A stretch of DNA of 64,000 nt from the NCBI GenBank assembly GCA_944367535.1, contig CALVWQ010000004.1, positions 1 to 64,000 on the forward strand. Reading direction: 5' to 3'. Below are positions 26,625 through 35,705 of this stretch, piece by piece; the stretch's first letter is position 1, and every line of letters starts with the position of its first letter. The position numbers and the translations under genes are program-made. Source of the DNA: an uncultured Clostridia bacterium. GTDB taxonomy: Bacteria > Bacillota > Clostridia > Christensenellales > Borkfalkiaceae. Below the pieces are notes generated by a model. It saw only the letters and a list, made by a program, of their open reading frames with translations. It was not told the origin of the DNA and ran no database searches.

Positions 26625-26695
26625 AAGTAATTTCAACCGTATTATTCCTTTTAAAACAGTTAAAACGGTTTTTTTAATATATTTTGCTATTTTTG

Positions 26696-26724
26696 TTGCC
26701 AATATAAAATTTTTATGGTAAAAT
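26696..26724 (+). promoter_or_regulatory. tRNA-Glu promoter
   Basis: TTGCCA (26696-26701), 17-bp spacer, TAAAAT (26719-26724), 18 nt before the tRNA. Confidence 0.7.
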
Positions 26725-26741
26725 AATTAGGCTGAAATGAC

Positions 26742-26816
26742 GGCCTCATGGTCAAGCGGTTAAGACGCAGCCCTCTCAAGGCTGAATCCGGAGTTCGATT
26801 CTCCGTGGGGCTACCA
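26742..26816 (+). tRNA. tRNA-Glu(CTC)
   Basis: A 75-nt plus-strand tRNA with encoded CCA. The anticodon stem CAGCC/GGCTG holds the loop CTCTCAA, giving anticodon CTC (GAG). D-loop GTCAAGCGGTTAAGAC and T-arm GGAGTTCGATTCTCC are regular. The first pair is G-U, the only irregularity in the acceptor stem besides a second wobble. Confidence 0.93.
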
Positions 26817-26820
26817 ATTG

Positions 26821-26866
26821 AAAAACTCGGTTTATTCCGTTAATAAGCGGTTAGACCGAGTTTTTT
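26821..26866 (+). terminator. tRNA-Glu terminator
   Basis: AAACTCGGT and ACCGAGTTT enclose a smaller CCG/CGG stem and are followed by TTTTTTATTTTTATT. A strong intrinsic terminator right after the tRNA. Confidence 0.9.
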
Positions 26867-27271
26867 ATTTTTATTAAAATTTTATAATATAAAACTTTTA
26901 ATATATGTTATAGATATGAGCGGTTGTATCCTAATAAGTAAATTTTTATTTAAACATTTTTGAAAGTTAACCGACAATTTTTAAACTTTCTCATATTTAA
27001 AAAGCTTTTTACCACAGTATTTGTCACAAAAATATCATATATCGAAAGATAAAATTATATAATAATAATTTAATTTATTATTTTTTAAGAGATTTTAAAT
27101 ACCTGATTTATCCCATGTACTGCTTCAGCCGACAAGAAATTTCTTGTCGGCTGAATGAATTAAATAAATTTTACAGCACATTATAACCTTAATTTTAATT
27201 ATTATATTTTATAAGCTTATGTCTTGATTCTATAAATATACTTGTTTGCAACTTGACAAAACTTACTTTTA
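26867..27271. other. A+T-rich intergenic region with a 32-bp perfect palindrome
   Basis: About 400 nt with no gene. The only structure is a perfect 32-bp palindrome at 27124-27155 (arms TTCAGCCGACAAGAAA, no spacer), ~115 nt downstream of the rubrerythrin stop. It has no U-run in either direction, so it may be a weak terminator, an mRNA 3' barrier or a binding site. Other A+T runs look random. Confidence 0.6.
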
Positions 27272-28441
27272 TCAATAATTTTCCGCGTGAATTTCAAAAT
27301 AACTCTGCGGATGACTGCAAGTAGGACAGATTTCGGGCGCATTTTTGCCTATGACAATATGACCGCAATTCCTGCACTCCCATACTTTTACTTCACTCTT
27401 TGCAAATACTTCCGCCGTCTCTACGTTTTTAAGCAGCGCGCGGTACCTTTCTTCATGATGCTTTTCTATCGCCGCGACGAGTCTGAACCTTGCCGCAAGT
27501 TCGTGAAACCCTTCTTCGTCAGCGGTTTTTGCAAAGCCTTCATACATGTCAGTCCATTCATAATTTTCACCCTCTGCGGCAGAAAGCAGATTTGCCGCGG
27601 TATCGCCTATACCACCGAGTTCTTTAAACCATAATTTTGCGTGCTCTTTTTCGTTGGCAGCTGTCTTTTCAAACAAAGCCGCTATCTGTTCGAAACCTTC
27701 CTTTTTTGCCTTGGACGCAAAATACGTATATTTGTTTCTCGCTTCGGATTCTCCCGCGAAAGCAGCTTTAAGATTTTTTTCCGTCTGCGTTCCCGCATAC
27801 TTATTGGACTTTTCGGCGGAAATAAGCTGTAACTTATCTCCTTTCGCGCCACACTGCGGACATACGGGTTCTTTCCCGTCCTCCACGTCAAAAACTTTTC
27901 CGCACACAAGACATTTGTAAGTTTTCATATTTTTCACCTCTTTATTTTCATTATTCGGTATCATGTTTATTAATTTTTCCGCAACTTCGACGGGGAAATC
28001 GGGCGAAGGCGGATTATCCGCCAGTTCCTTTAAGAGAGCATGAGTATTTCCGCTCTGAGGAAGCATATATCCCGCCTCTCTCATAATATCTTCGGCAACA
28101 AGTCTTTCAGATTTAGCGACCGCGCTCATAAGACGATAAAGTCCGTCTTTTTCGGCATTCAGCGCCAGAGTACGGGCAATATTTTCCTGCTCCGTCTTGC
28201 TTTGCGCCATAGCCTGCATCCGGATAGCCACTTCGGCGGTTTTAGGCTGCTGAGGCGGGTACTCCGTCGGAACCATGCTTATCGCGCCCGAAGGGCATGC
28301 ACCCGCGCATACTCCGCACCCAATACATTTTGAAACGTCTATAATACTGTTTTCCGTATCAGTCGCCCCCGTCGGGCAGACATACAGACAAAGACAGTCT
28401 TTTGTGCAAAGACGCAGATTTCTTACCGCAATTTTTTTCAT
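27272..28441 (-). CDS. ferredoxin-rubrerythrin fusion protein
   Basis: A 389-residue fusion. Residues ~1-60 form an 8-Cys (2x[4Fe-4S]-like) ferredoxin ([30 protein letters not shown]), then a ~110-residue helical linker. Rubrerythrin follows from residue 172: a rubredoxin-like knuckle CLVCGKVF…CPQCG, a ferritin-like diiron domain ([46 protein letters not shown]) and a C-terminal rubredoxin CRNCG…CPTC. Rubrerythrin reduces H2O2 with two electrons; the ferredoxin may feed them directly. An AAAGAGGTG site sits just before ATG 27928 (codon 172), so free rubrerythrin may also be made. ATG 28441 overlaps the stop of the rubredoxin gene (ATGA), in the perR operon. Confidence 0.88.
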   Translation of the reverse strand: MKKIAVRNLRLCTKDCLCLYVCPTGATDTENSIIDVSKCIGCGVCAGACPSGAISMVPTEYPPQQPKTAEVAIRMQAMAQSKTEQENIARTLALNAEKDGLYRLMSAVAKSERLVAEDIMREAGYMLPQSGNTHALLKELADNPPSPDFPVEVAEKLINMIPNNENKEVKNMKTYKCLVCGKVFDVEDGKEPVCPQCGAKGDKLQLISAEKSNKYAGTQTEKNLKAAFAGESEARNKYTYFASKAKKEGFEQIAALFEKTAANEKEHAKLWFKELGGIGDTAANLLSAAEGENYEWTDMYEGFAKTADEEGFHELAARFRLVAAIEKHHEERYRALLKNVETAEVFAKSEVKVWECRNCGHIVIGKNAPEICPTCSHPQSYFEIHAENY

Positions 28442-29103
28442 TTCACAGCCCTCCCCGAAATTTTATCGAACTTCCACGAAGGAACCTTACATACGGGACA
28501 AAGTTCGGGCGGAGTTTCCCCGATATACACAAATCCGCATACACTGCAAACCCATATTTCGGTATCTGCCAAAAACTTTTCCCCCTCTTTAAGATAACGC
28601 TGTACAAGTGAAGATAAAATACGCGTTACCTTTTCGCCCCACACGCAGGCTCTCGCTGCGCCGCGGTCATGCGCCTCGTCCACAGTTGCTCTAAGCGACG
28701 CATAATCATCTATGTTATTTTGCAGCGCCGCGGCGAGTTTATCGACTGTTTCGCCTTCCGCCACGGGCGCGACGCCGGTAAAATATTCCGCAAGACGATT
28801 GAATAGTCCCGCCTCTTCGGGCTTATACTGTTTCTCGCATCCTCTCGCAAGATTGGAGCACAATGCCGCAAGATTTCCCGCAGAAAGCCTTACAGGCATA
28901 TGCGCGGATTTATAATCTCTTACTGTTTTGCTCCCGTTTTTATTTTTCGCCGAAAAATCCGACTGCTTTTCCTCCGCCGCCTTGAATTCAGATTTTGGCG
29001 CGCCGCAAAGAGGACATTTCCAATCCTCAGGAAGTTTATCGAACAAAACTCCCTCTTTTTCTTCGTCGTATATGTACCCGCATATACTGCAAACATACTT
29101 CAT
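28438..29103 (-). CDS. rubredoxin - ferritin-like - rubredoxin domain protein
   Basis: A 221-residue protein with an N-terminal rubredoxin ([14 protein letters not shown]…CPLCG, residues 5-39), a middle helical part (~70-185) that resembles a ferritin-like domain but lacks an obvious full diiron ExxH set, and a C-terminal rubredoxin-like knuckle ([20 protein letters not shown]). It probably shuttles electrons in peroxide or superoxide defence with the downstream rubrerythrin, which it overlaps by 4 nt. A GGAGGAAAGGGAG stretch lies upstream. An older, degenerate rubrerythrin is the likeliest origin. Confidence 0.75.
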   Translation of the reverse strand: MKYVCSICGYIYDEEKEGVLFDKLPEDWKCPLCGAPKSEFKAAEEKQSDFSAKNKNGSKTVRDYKSAHMPVRLSAGNLAALCSNLARGCEKQYKPEEAGLFNRLAEYFTGVAPVAEGETVDKLAAALQNNIDDYASLRATVDEAHDRGAARACVWGEKVTRILSSLVQRYLKEGEKFLADTEIWVCSVCGFVYIGETPPELCPVCKVPSWKFDKISGRAVK

Positions 29104-29187
29104 GCTACTATCTCCCTTTCCTCCACTTTCTTTTTATATGGTTCGGCGTTTGCCTCACCGGCATTATTCGATGCTTTAAGAAAAGCC

Positions 29188-29583
29188 TCAGCCGCCCTTT
29201 GAAACTTTAAGACATTCGGGACAAATCCCGGAAAACATAACACTGTGGCCTAAAAACACAAAGCCGTTTTTATTTACGATTTTACTATCCATATCGGAAA
29301 TAAACGGCATATCCACATCAAAAATCCGCCCACATTCTCTGCACTTCACATGATAATGATTATCGAGTAAATGGTCGTATCTGTCCGCACCATCGGGCAC
29401 TTCCACTTTTTTTATATCTCCGGCTTCGGAGAGTTTTTGCAAATTCCTGTAAACCGTGCCCCTGCCAATATTGGGGTGCTCTTTTACAATCTCTTCATAA
29501 ATCTCATCCGCCGTCGCATGATTTTTTAATTTATTTACGGTTTCGTATACCAACGAACACTGAATTGTTTTTCTATGAATCAT
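29188..29583 (-). CDS. perR: Fur-family peroxide regulator PerR
   Basis: A 131-residue Fur-family protein: winged helix (ATADEIYEEIVKEHPNIGRGTVYRNLQKLSEAGDI), then the metal-binding domain with His-rich HHLLDNHYHVKC-type sequence (DRYDHLLDNHYHVKCRECGRI) and a second Cys pair (SGICPEC) forming the structural zinc site. PerR senses H2O2 through metal-catalysed histidine oxidation and derepresses rubrerythrins. Its location as first gene of a rubredoxin-rubrerythrin operon supports PerR over Fur or Zur. A consensus promoter lies upstream and it is likely autoregulated. Confidence 0.85.
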   Translation of the reverse strand: MIHRKTIQCSLVYETVNKLKNHATADEIYEEIVKEHPNIGRGTVYRNLQKLSEAGDIKKVEVPDGADRYDHLLDNHYHVKCRECGRIFDVDMPFISDMDSKIVNKNGFVFLGHSVMFSGICPECLKVSKGG

Positions 29584-29612
29584 TTTAGGCTTCTCTAATT
29601 TTTATTATTAAG

Positions 29613-29641
29613 ATTATATTACAATAAGGACACAGTGTCAA
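29613..29641 (-). promoter_or_regulatory. perR operon promoter (perfect consensus)
   Basis: On the minus strand TTGACA (29636-29641), exactly 17 bp, TATAAT (29613-29618). The A+T-rich stretch around the -10 and just downstream (ATTGTAATATAATCTTAATAAT) resembles, but does not match, the symmetric Per box, so repressor binding there is plausible. Confidence 0.8.
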
Positions 29642-29668
29642 TAAGATTTTAAAATTTATTTAAAATTG

Positions 29669-29698
29669 TTTACGCGCCGAAATATTTCGGCGCGTAAA
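29669..29698. terminator. 30-bp perfect palindrome, nagA terminator
   Basis: TTTACGCGCCGAAAT and its exact complement, with no spacer, ~70 nt downstream of the nagA stop. It separates nagA from the perR promoter and can act in both directions; the minus-strand tail is A+T-rich but not a pure U-run. Confidence 0.65.
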
Positions 29699-29770
29699 AC
29701 ATAAAATTTATGAATTTATTGACGTTTTGGCATAAATATGCAAGTAGCGTTATAGTAAATATCTTTTATT

Positions 29771-30916
29771 TTATTTTGCTTTATATATTATCTTTCCCGC
29801 ACGCACGGTCATAATCACATTGAATTCTTCATCCAGAACGGCAAAATCCGCATCTTTTCCCTTTTTAATACTTCCTTTCTTATCAAAAATACCGAGAGAT
29901 TTTGCGGGGTTTGCGGTTGCAAAGTCGACGGCCTTTAATAAAGGAACCCCTACTTTTTCAACCATATTTTTAACGGCGATATTCATTTTGAGAACACTTC
30001 CCGCGAGAGTGCCGTCGGCAAGGCGCGCCTCGCCGTTTTTGGCGAAAACTTTCTGTCCGCCGAGTTCGCTCTCGCCGTCGGGAAGACCCTTTGCGCGCAT
30101 GGCGTCCGTTATAAGATTTATCTTGTCATCGGGTTTATTTTTAACGAGAAGTTTTAAAGCGGGAACGGACACGTGAATGGTGTCGGCGATTACTTCTGTC
30201 TGCAAACAGTCAAGTAGCAGCGCGGCGCCCACGGTACCGATGTCCCTGTGATGCAAAGGCGTCTGGGCGTTATATGTATGAGTTACGTTAGTCGCGCCCG
30301 CGGCAACCGCTTTTTCGATGTCCGCAAACTTAGCGGACGTATGACCTATCGACGCAATGACACCGTCTGCGGCAAGTGCGGAAATAAATTTTTCGGCGCC
30401 CTCGTTTTCGGGTGCGAGAGTAACTATTTTAATTGCGCCGCCGCTTGCATTCTGATACTTAAAAAACACTTCCGCGTCGGGCGCGGCGATGTATTCGAGA
30501 GGCTGCGCTCCCTTATATTTTTCGGCAATAAAAGGACCTTCCAAATGCACGCCCAAAACTTCGGCTCCCTTTTCCGAACCTGCCGCCATATAATCCTTAA
30601 CCGCGGAAAGCGCGCGCGTGATATTTTCCACGCTCTGCGTCATGGTCGTCGCGAGAAAAGAAGCCGTCCCTTCTTTTGCGAGCGTTTCGGCGATTACAGA
30701 AAGCGCGGACACATTACCGTCCATAGCGTCTGCCCCGCCAGCCCCGTGCACATGCGTGTCTATAAATGCAGGATACACGGTCGCGCCCGACGGAATCTCT
30801 ATTTTTTCCGCCGCCGTTTCATCCTCAAATCCCAAAATTTTCTCACCGAATACAAGGTCTGTATTTATAATTCCTTTACCTTCTGCATATACTTTTACGT
30901 CGCAAAATTTCCTCAT
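29771..30916 (-). CDS. nagA: N-acetylglucosamine-6-phosphate deacetylase
   Basis: A 381-residue amidohydrolase converting GlcNAc-6-P to GlcN-6-P plus acetate. The metal site DTHVHGAGGADAMDG is at ~residues 52-66, LEGPF at ~125, GHTSA and the THTYNAQTPLHHRD metal/substrate region at ~190-225, and LITDAMRAKGLPDG near 270. Length and motifs are standard. It lies downstream of the PIG-L/NagB-like/kinase operon, behind a strong terminator, so it may have its own promoter while acting in the same amino-sugar pathway. Confidence 0.93.
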   Translation of the reverse strand: MRKFCDVKVYAEGKGIINTDLVFGEKILGFEDETAAEKIEIPSGATVYPAFIDTHVHGAGGADAMDGNVSALSVIAETLAKEGTASFLATTMTQSVENITRALSAVKDYMAAGSEKGAEVLGVHLEGPFIAEKYKGAQPLEYIAAPDAEVFFKYQNASGGAIKIVTLAPENEGAEKFISALAADGVIASIGHTSAKFADIEKAVAAGATNVTHTYNAQTPLHHRDIGTVGAALLLDCLQTEVIADTIHVSVPALKLLVKNKPDDKINLITDAMRAKGLPDGESELGGQKVFAKNGEARLADGTLAGSVLKMNIAVKNMVEKVGVPLLKAVDFATANPAKSLGIFDKKGSIKKGKDADFAVLDEEFNVIMTVRAGKIIYKAK

Positions 30917-31008
30917 ATTTTTTACCTTCGTATTTTTTTATTTATGATAACACATTTTTATTTTTAAGTCAAATTTTTAATCTCAAACACGAAACTTACA
31001 CATTAAAA

Positions 31009-31043
31009 ACTGCGGGCGGTTTATCAGATAAACCGCCCGCAGT
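31009..31043 (-). terminator. strong terminator after the sugar kinase
   Basis: A 17-bp perfect stem (ACTGCGGGCGGTTTATC and its complement, 1-nt centre), followed on the minus strand by TTTTTAATG, 26 nt past the kinase stop. Confidence 0.9.
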
Positions 31044-31068
31044 AAAATATATGTTTACTTTTCCCTGA

Positions 31069-32034
31069 TTACACATTTTTTCTTTTGAACCGACTGCAAA
31101 AATCGATTGCCTTTTCCGCTCTCATCATTCCGCTTACAGCATCTGGCGCTCTTAAAGAAACAGCCGCGCAGCACGAAGCAAGGTTTAAAATCTCGGCGTC
31201 GCTCACTCCCCTGTAAATTCCGCACAGAGCGCCCGCGCAGAACGCGTCACCCGCGCCCGTCGAGCCTTTGATATAATTTTCCGGCAAATCGAACGAAGCG
31301 AGTTCCGCGTATCCTCTCTCCGATAAGCATACAGATAAATCAGGCATATGAATTATTACGCGTTCTCTTACGCCAGCTTTTTTGAGTTTTTCGCATATTT
31401 CGCGCAGATTTCCCCGCGTCGCCGCAATGCCCGCGAGTTTTCCCGCCTCTATCTCGTTTACTATAAGATTGTCGACATAACGCAGGCACGGCAGAATAAG
31501 CGAATATCTGTCCGAATTTTCGCTCACAATGTCAATAGAGGTTTTAATCCCTTTTTCTTTGGCGGCTTTAAGTATTTCGAGCCCGTCGCCCTCGTCGACC
31601 TTTTTTAAAAGGAGAAAATATCCCAGGTGCAACATACAAATATCGTTACGGTCTAAGTTTACGTCCGTCTTTCCGAACAAAGCGCTCGCGCCTGCGAAAG
31701 TGAAGAAAGTCCTTTCTCCGCCCCTGACGCTCATCACGTCCGTGAAACTTGTCTTATCCGAAGGAGAAACAGAAATATCGTCCGAAATTACGCCGTATTT
31801 TCCGAGTTCGTTTCTGACGAACGAGCCCTCTTCGTCCGCGCCCGTTTTCCCGCACGCGTAAACGGGAACCGTACCGTCTATGACTTTAAGGTCGACGGCA
31901 ACGTTAGGCACGCAGCCGCCGACTGCCATATCGGTAGAGAGTATCTGTGTCAGTTCCCCCGCTTTCGGAAAAGCCGATATCTCGTTGATTTTGTCGACGA
32001 GAATACTGCCCGCGACCATTATCCCCTTTTTCAT
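31069..32034 (-). CDS. PfkB-family carbohydrate kinase
   Basis: A 321-residue ribokinase/PfkB-type sugar kinase. The N-terminal GGCVPNVAVDLKVID sugar-binding signature (~38-52) and the C-terminal ATP/anion-hole motif GSTGAGDAFCAGAL (catalytic Asp, ~257-270) are clear. The sugar cannot be determined. It is the last gene of the five-gene operon that begins with a PIG-L deacetylase, 3 nt after the MtlD-like gene's start side, so it probably phosphorylates the deacetylated or reduced sugar made in that pathway. Confidence 0.87.
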   Translation of the reverse strand: MKKGIMVAGSILVDKINEISAFPKAGELTQILSTDMAVGGCVPNVAVDLKVIDGTVPVYACGKTGADEEGSFVRNELGKYGVISDDISVSPSDKTSFTDVMSVRGGERTFFTFAGASALFGKTDVNLDRNDICMLHLGYFLLLKKVDEGDGLEILKAAKEKGIKTSIDIVSENSDRYSLILPCLRYVDNLIVNEIEAGKLAGIAATRGNLREICEKLKKAGVRERVIIHMPDLSVCLSERGYAELASFDLPENYIKGSTGAGDAFCAGALCGIYRGVSDAEILNLASCCAAVSLRAPDAVSGMMRAEKAIDFCSRFKRKNV

Positions 32035-32037
32035 GAT

Positions 32038-33258
32038 TTACACCCGTATATCGCGGTTATTCATCGCGTCGCACATTTTAACCAATGCCGAAAGCGTTTT
32101 TCCGCGTTTAAGTTCGGAATAAAATTTAGAAATGACGGAAACATATCGCCCCGAATAATCGGAATATTTTTCGAGCGCGGCCGCCGCACCGTTCATAGAA
32201 GCAAACTCCGAAAGTTCGGCGCTCGAATCGTCGCCTTCGGGATTGAAAAGCATGCCTGCCGCAACGCCTATACATATATAACCCGCATCGACGCCGTGTT
32301 TTTCGGCGAGTTTAAGAGCACCTATAAGGCGGTCGTTTCCGCCGAGTTTGCGCTTTGTATCCTTACCCACTCGCGCCACGGTATCCGCAAGCGCGGTATT
32401 GGTAAAACGGTATAAAAGGTTATCCGCATGATCGAGAAGCATTTTTATATCGGTCGAGTTCTCCTCCGAAACCGCGACCGCCATGGCCGTCAAGGCTTTA
32501 TACGCGACGTATTTTATATCGAAATCGGCCACCGCCTCGTAAATATAAGTATAGTCGCGCAGAAATCCGAGATAAGCGCATATTGCATGACTCATGTTAT
32601 GCATGAAAAGTTTACGCTGAATAAACAGATTAAACGGCGAAAAAGGATACAGGTTTGAGACATCGTTTACCATTTCGCCTTTGAATGCCGTCTTATCCAC
32701 GGGCAGAATATTATAAGGCTCAACGTATACCCGAAGCGGATTTCCTTTCTTTTTTTCTTCGGTCATGACGGGAACCATTCTTCCTATACTTGCCTCGATA
32801 AACCCTACGTTCACACGGATATACTCCGTAAGTTCGGGAATTTCCTTTTCAATGAGTCCGCGAAGATATTCGTCTGCGCCTATCAGATTCTCACAGATGA
32901 TTATATTGAGCGGCGCGGCGCCTGATGCCGCACGCTTTTTTATTCCTTCCGCTATGGGTTTTGCGATAAATTTCAGTACGTTAACGCCTATTGCCGTCGC
33001 CATGAGCTCGCATGACGCGATTTCGTCAGACACCTTTTCCAGGTCAGCGCCGTCTATACCGTATACGTTTTTAACCGTCAGTTCGGTATTTTCACCGCTT
33101 GTTACCACGTTTACGGGATACTCGCCGTCAAGATTGAGCCTTTCTATGACTTCTTTATTTATATCGACAAACCCCACTCTGTAACCGGCGTCCGAGAAAA
33201 CCTGTCCGATAAAACCTCGGCCGATATTACCCGCGCCGTACATAATAAACTTTTTCAT
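32038..33258 (-). CDS. mannitol-1-phosphate 5-dehydrogenase-like oxidoreductase
   Basis: A 406-residue polyol-phosphate dehydrogenase of the MtlD / mannitol dehydrogenase family. It starts at ATG 33258, which directly precedes the Rossmann motif MYGAGNIGRGFIGQVF; the longer in-frame extension would run into the acetyltransferase gene. The dimerisation and substrate part carries VGFIEASIGRMVP and a conserved H-N-H-type FMHNMSHAICAYLG stretch. It interconverts a sugar phosphate and polyol phosphate with NAD(H). ATG overlaps the upstream stop (ATGA). Mannitol itself is not supported by a PTS here, so another sugar is possible. Confidence 0.82.
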   Translation of the reverse strand: MKKFIMYGAGNIGRGFIGQVFSDAGYRVGFVDINKEVIERLNLDGEYPVNVVTSGENTELTVKNVYGIDGADLEKVSDEIASCELMATAIGVNVLKFIAKPIAEGIKKRAASGAAPLNIIICENLIGADEYLRGLIEKEIPELTEYIRVNVGFIEASIGRMVPVMTEEKKKGNPLRVYVEPYNILPVDKTAFKGEMVNDVSNLYPFSPFNLFIQRKLFMHNMSHAICAYLGFLRDYTYIYEAVADFDIKYVAYKALTAMAVAVSEENSTDIKMLLDHADNLLYRFTNTALADTVARVGKDTKRKLGGNDRLIGALKLAEKHGVDAGYICIGVAAGMLFNPEGDDSSAELSEFASMNGAAAALEKYSDYSGRYVSVISKFYSELKRGKTLSALVKMCDAMNNRDIRV

Positions 33259-33806
33259 AGATTTTTTATCACCTTTGCGGGATTGCCCGCCAAAACCACA
33301 TTGTCGCCGAAACTCTTGGTAACCACAGCACCCGCACCTACGACCACGTTGTCGCCGAGCGTTACCCCGGGACATATTACCGCCCCGCCGCCTATCCAGC
33401 AGTTATCGCCTATCGTAACGGGAAAACCGAGCTCTACGCCGTTATATCTTTCCTCCGCGCGGACGGGATGCGTCGCCGAATATATTGCCACATTCGGTGC
33501 AAGCATGCAGTTTTTTCCTATCTTCACTTTGTTGACGTCTAAAATTATACAGCCGTAGTTGGCGAAAAAATTGTCTCCGACCTCTATATTACAACCGTAA
33601 TCGCAGAAAAACGGAGTTTCGACCTGAATATTTTCACCCGTACTGCCGAACAGTTTCTTTATGAGTTTTTTACGTTTTTTAACGTCTTTACAAGACGTCT
33701 TGTTATATTTTTCGAACAGACGCTCGGCACGTATATGCATGGCGTGCAGTTCGGGGTCGAGCGGTGCATAGAGTTCGCCCGCCAGCATTTTTTCTTTTTC
33801 GGTCAT
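33255..33806 (-). CDS. maltose/galactoside O-acetyltransferase (LbH family)
   Basis: A 183-residue hexapeptide-repeat acetyltransferase of the Maa/LacA/NodL type. The N-terminal Mac domain (KMLAGELYAPLDPELHAMHIRAERLFEKYN) is followed by left-handed beta-helix turns (…IGDNCWIGGGAVICPGVTLGDNVVVGAGAVVTKSF) and the active His in YSATHPV. It acetylates a sugar hydroxyl from acetyl-CoA, thought to detoxify non-metabolised sugars. It is sandwiched in the sugar operon, 5 nt after the NagB-like gene and overlapping the MtlD-like gene by 4. Confidence 0.88.
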   Translation of the reverse strand: MTEKEKMLAGELYAPLDPELHAMHIRAERLFEKYNKTSCKDVKKRKKLIKKLFGSTGENIQVETPFFCDYGCNIEVGDNFFANYGCIILDVNKVKIGKNCMLAPNVAIYSATHPVRAEERYNGVELGFPVTIGDNCWIGGGAVICPGVTLGDNVVVGAGAVVTKSFGDNVVLAGNPAKVIKNL

Positions 33807-33811
33807 AATAT

Positions 33812-34756
33812 TTAATTCATGTCAGGGGTAAGCGGTCCCGCAAGTTCCTTTAAGAAGAAGAGTTTACCGGGAATTGTGGGAATAAACGATGAGGGTACGC
33901 TCCTGTTGGGTCCGTATCTTAAAGTCATCCACAAAGACATGCCCTGCCACTGCATCCCGCGCGAAAGCGCTCCGTCCGCACCGCCTATCGCATAATCCGC
34001 GGCAAACATGAGTTTGGGGCCTATAGTGTTGGCTCTGCAAGGAACGAGCGAAGTCCTCGATTTAAATGAGGTTATTGCATTTTGTTCAACGGTGAGCGGA
34101 TGAAGTTTAACGGCTATTCTGTAAGGCTGATCCATCCATTCCGCGTCGCTTTTGAATTCCGCGCCTATCGTAGGCTCCCAGAAAGCAATATGGCACATCC
34201 TGCCTATGCCGTACACGAGCACAAGTTTCGCCCCCTCTTTTTTGAGCGCGGCTATCTTTTCGGGATATTTAGGAAGATTCTCTTTGGTCGCAAAATTTCT
34301 GTGGTCCTCGGGAACGGTGAGTTCCCCGAGCGGGTTGTAAAACGCGGTCTCCATTGCGTTTTGGAAAGACGCTTCTCCCGTTATTGTATTGCCCTCTGCG
34401 TCCGCCCATTCGTCCATATTGAAGCACCACACGTTCTTACACGACACATTCCATTCCTTTAAGAAATATACCGCCCATTTATACATTCCCATTGGGCCGA
34501 CGGGCAGAATGAAAACGAGTTTTCTGCCTTCTTCCGCCGACTTTTTAATCTCGTTCGCTATTTCGTGTCCCATCTTGACGTCGAATTCCGAGACGTCACC
34601 GCATTCCACCACGCCGAAATTTTTATTCCAGAAAGATTGTCTTTCGGAAATTTTTTCGGGCGCGTGCGCACAGCACGCGTCGATTTTTTTAAAATCCCAG
34701 CCCTCGGGATAAAACCCTTCCAAGTAACTTCCTTTTACCGTTGAATTGAAATCCAT
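33812..34756 (-). CDS. glucosamine-6-phosphate deaminase/isomerase-like protein
   Basis: A 314-residue protein of the NagB/6-phosphogluconolactonase superfamily: [20 protein letters not shown] and [16 protein letters not shown] (equivalent to the NagB active-site loop with its catalytic Asp) are at ~80-130, and [15 protein letters not shown] occupies the place of the family's GIGxxGHIAFNEP, with Met-Cys where NagB has Asp/Asn-Gly. So the substrate may differ from GlcN-6-P. It follows the PIG-L gene by 86 nt. In clostridia such NagB-like genes often accompany PIG-L deacetylases. Confidence 0.8.
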   Translation of the reverse strand: MDFNSTVKGSYLEGFYPEGWDFKKIDACCAHAPEKISERQSFWNKNFGVVECGDVSEFDVKMGHEIANEIKKSAEEGRKLVFILPVGPMGMYKWAVYFLKEWNVSCKNVWCFNMDEWADAEGNTITGEASFQNAMETAFYNPLGELTVPEDHRNFATKENLPKYPEKIAALKKEGAKLVLVYGIGRMCHIAFWEPTIGAEFKSDAEWMDQPYRIAVKLHPLTVEQNAITSFKSRTSLVPCRANTIGPKLMFAADYAIGGADGALSRGMQWQGMSLWMTLRYGPNRSVPSSFIPTIPGKLFFLKELAGPLTPDMN

Positions 34757-34841
34757 GATTTTCTCCTTTATTTTTGAAATTTAAATATATCTATAATTTT
34801 GATTTTTCAATTTATTTTACCCCGTGCGGCGAAAACCGACA

Positions 34842-35546
34842 TCAAGGAAGAAGCCTTTTTGAGGTGCCTTTCAGATACGCCTGACACTGACGGAAGCCCT
34901 CCGCGTATTCCGCGCCGCACTGATATCCGCGATAGCGCGAACAGGTTTTCACCATGTCGGGGAAATCTATATGGTCGTGGTCGCGCATCCAGACTATCTG
35001 ACTTTCATGACAGTTGAGCATTTTGATTTTAAGGTCTATTTCTTCCGTTATGTCTACAAAGTCAGTAGGGATAAAGTTCACGCCCGCAAGCGTGTCCATA
35101 TAATATATCGGAACAAGTTTTGCCGCCTTTTTTTCCCTGCTCTTGTAGTTGGGCAGCGTCGCCGTAAAACTCGCGTCGAACACAAGTCTCGAAACCGCCG
35201 TATGGTCAGGCATGTAATCGTCGGGATTATGAGTGATTATAAGGTCCGGGTCGGCATATTTAATGACGTCCACCATTTTATCCCTTGACTGCTTATTGTT
35301 GTCGAAAATATCGAGGTCATTAAACCCCCCGTAAATAACCTCAATTCCCGCGAGGGCTCCCGCCCTTCTCGCCTCTTCGGCACGTATTACTTTAAGTTCG
35401 TCGGGAGGTATGATTACATGTCCGAGATCTCCGCTCGAAGCATGACACACTATGACCTTGTCGCCTCTCTTGACGCATTTGGCGAGTGTACCCGCACAGG
35501 CGATTTCCACGTCGTCGGGATGACAACCTACCGCAAGAATTCTCAT
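34842..35546 (-). CDS. PIG-L family (LmbE-like) deacetylase
   Basis: A 234-residue zinc deacetylase starting at ATG 35546 with GAGGAG upstream. The signature CHPDDVEIACAGTLA (zinc His and Asp-Asp, residues 8-22) and HNPDDYMPDHTAVS with a second zinc His (~110-123) are complete. Family members remove N-acetyl groups from GlcNAc-containing molecules (PIG-L, BshB, MshB, chitobiose deacetylases). As first gene of an operon with a NagB-like protein, an O-acetyltransferase and a kinase, a role in using an N-acetylated sugar is likely. It is divergent from an AraC regulator. Confidence 0.87.
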   Translation of the reverse strand: MRILAVGCHPDDVEIACAGTLAKCVKRGDKVIVCHASSGDLGHVIIPPDELKVIRAEEARRAGALAGIEVIYGGFNDLDIFDNNKQSRDKMVDVIKYADPDLIITHNPDDYMPDHTAVSRLVFDASFTATLPNYKSREKKAAKLVPIYYMDTLAGVNFIPTDFVDITEEIDLKIKMLNCHESQIVWMRDHDHIDFPDMVKTCSRYRGYQCGAEYAEGFRQCQAYLKGTSKRLLP

Positions 35547-35620
35547 ATATGTTCTCCTCGTTCTTGGCGGAAGCAGGCGGCACCGCACGCTCCCGCCGTT
35601 AATGTGTTTTAATATATATT

Positions 35621-35649
35621 ATTATATAACTTCCAATCTCTCGGGACAA
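35621..35649 (-). promoter_or_regulatory. promoter of the PIG-L operon
   Basis: On the minus strand TTGTCC (35644-35649), 17-bp spacer, TATAAT (35621-35626), about 75 nt upstream of the PIG-L start. The weak -35 with a perfect -10 suits activation by the divergent AraC protein. Confidence 0.65.
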
Positions 35650-35705
35650 TGTTTTTCAGTATGCAAAAAAGGTAAAATAATCCGCTCAAAATAATTTTAA
35701 ATAAT

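Noticed and set aside
26376..26702. 108-codon minus-strand frame between comEC and tRNA-Glu
   Set aside because: No ribosome site and no family; the stretch is better explained by the rod-like RNA on the plus strand.
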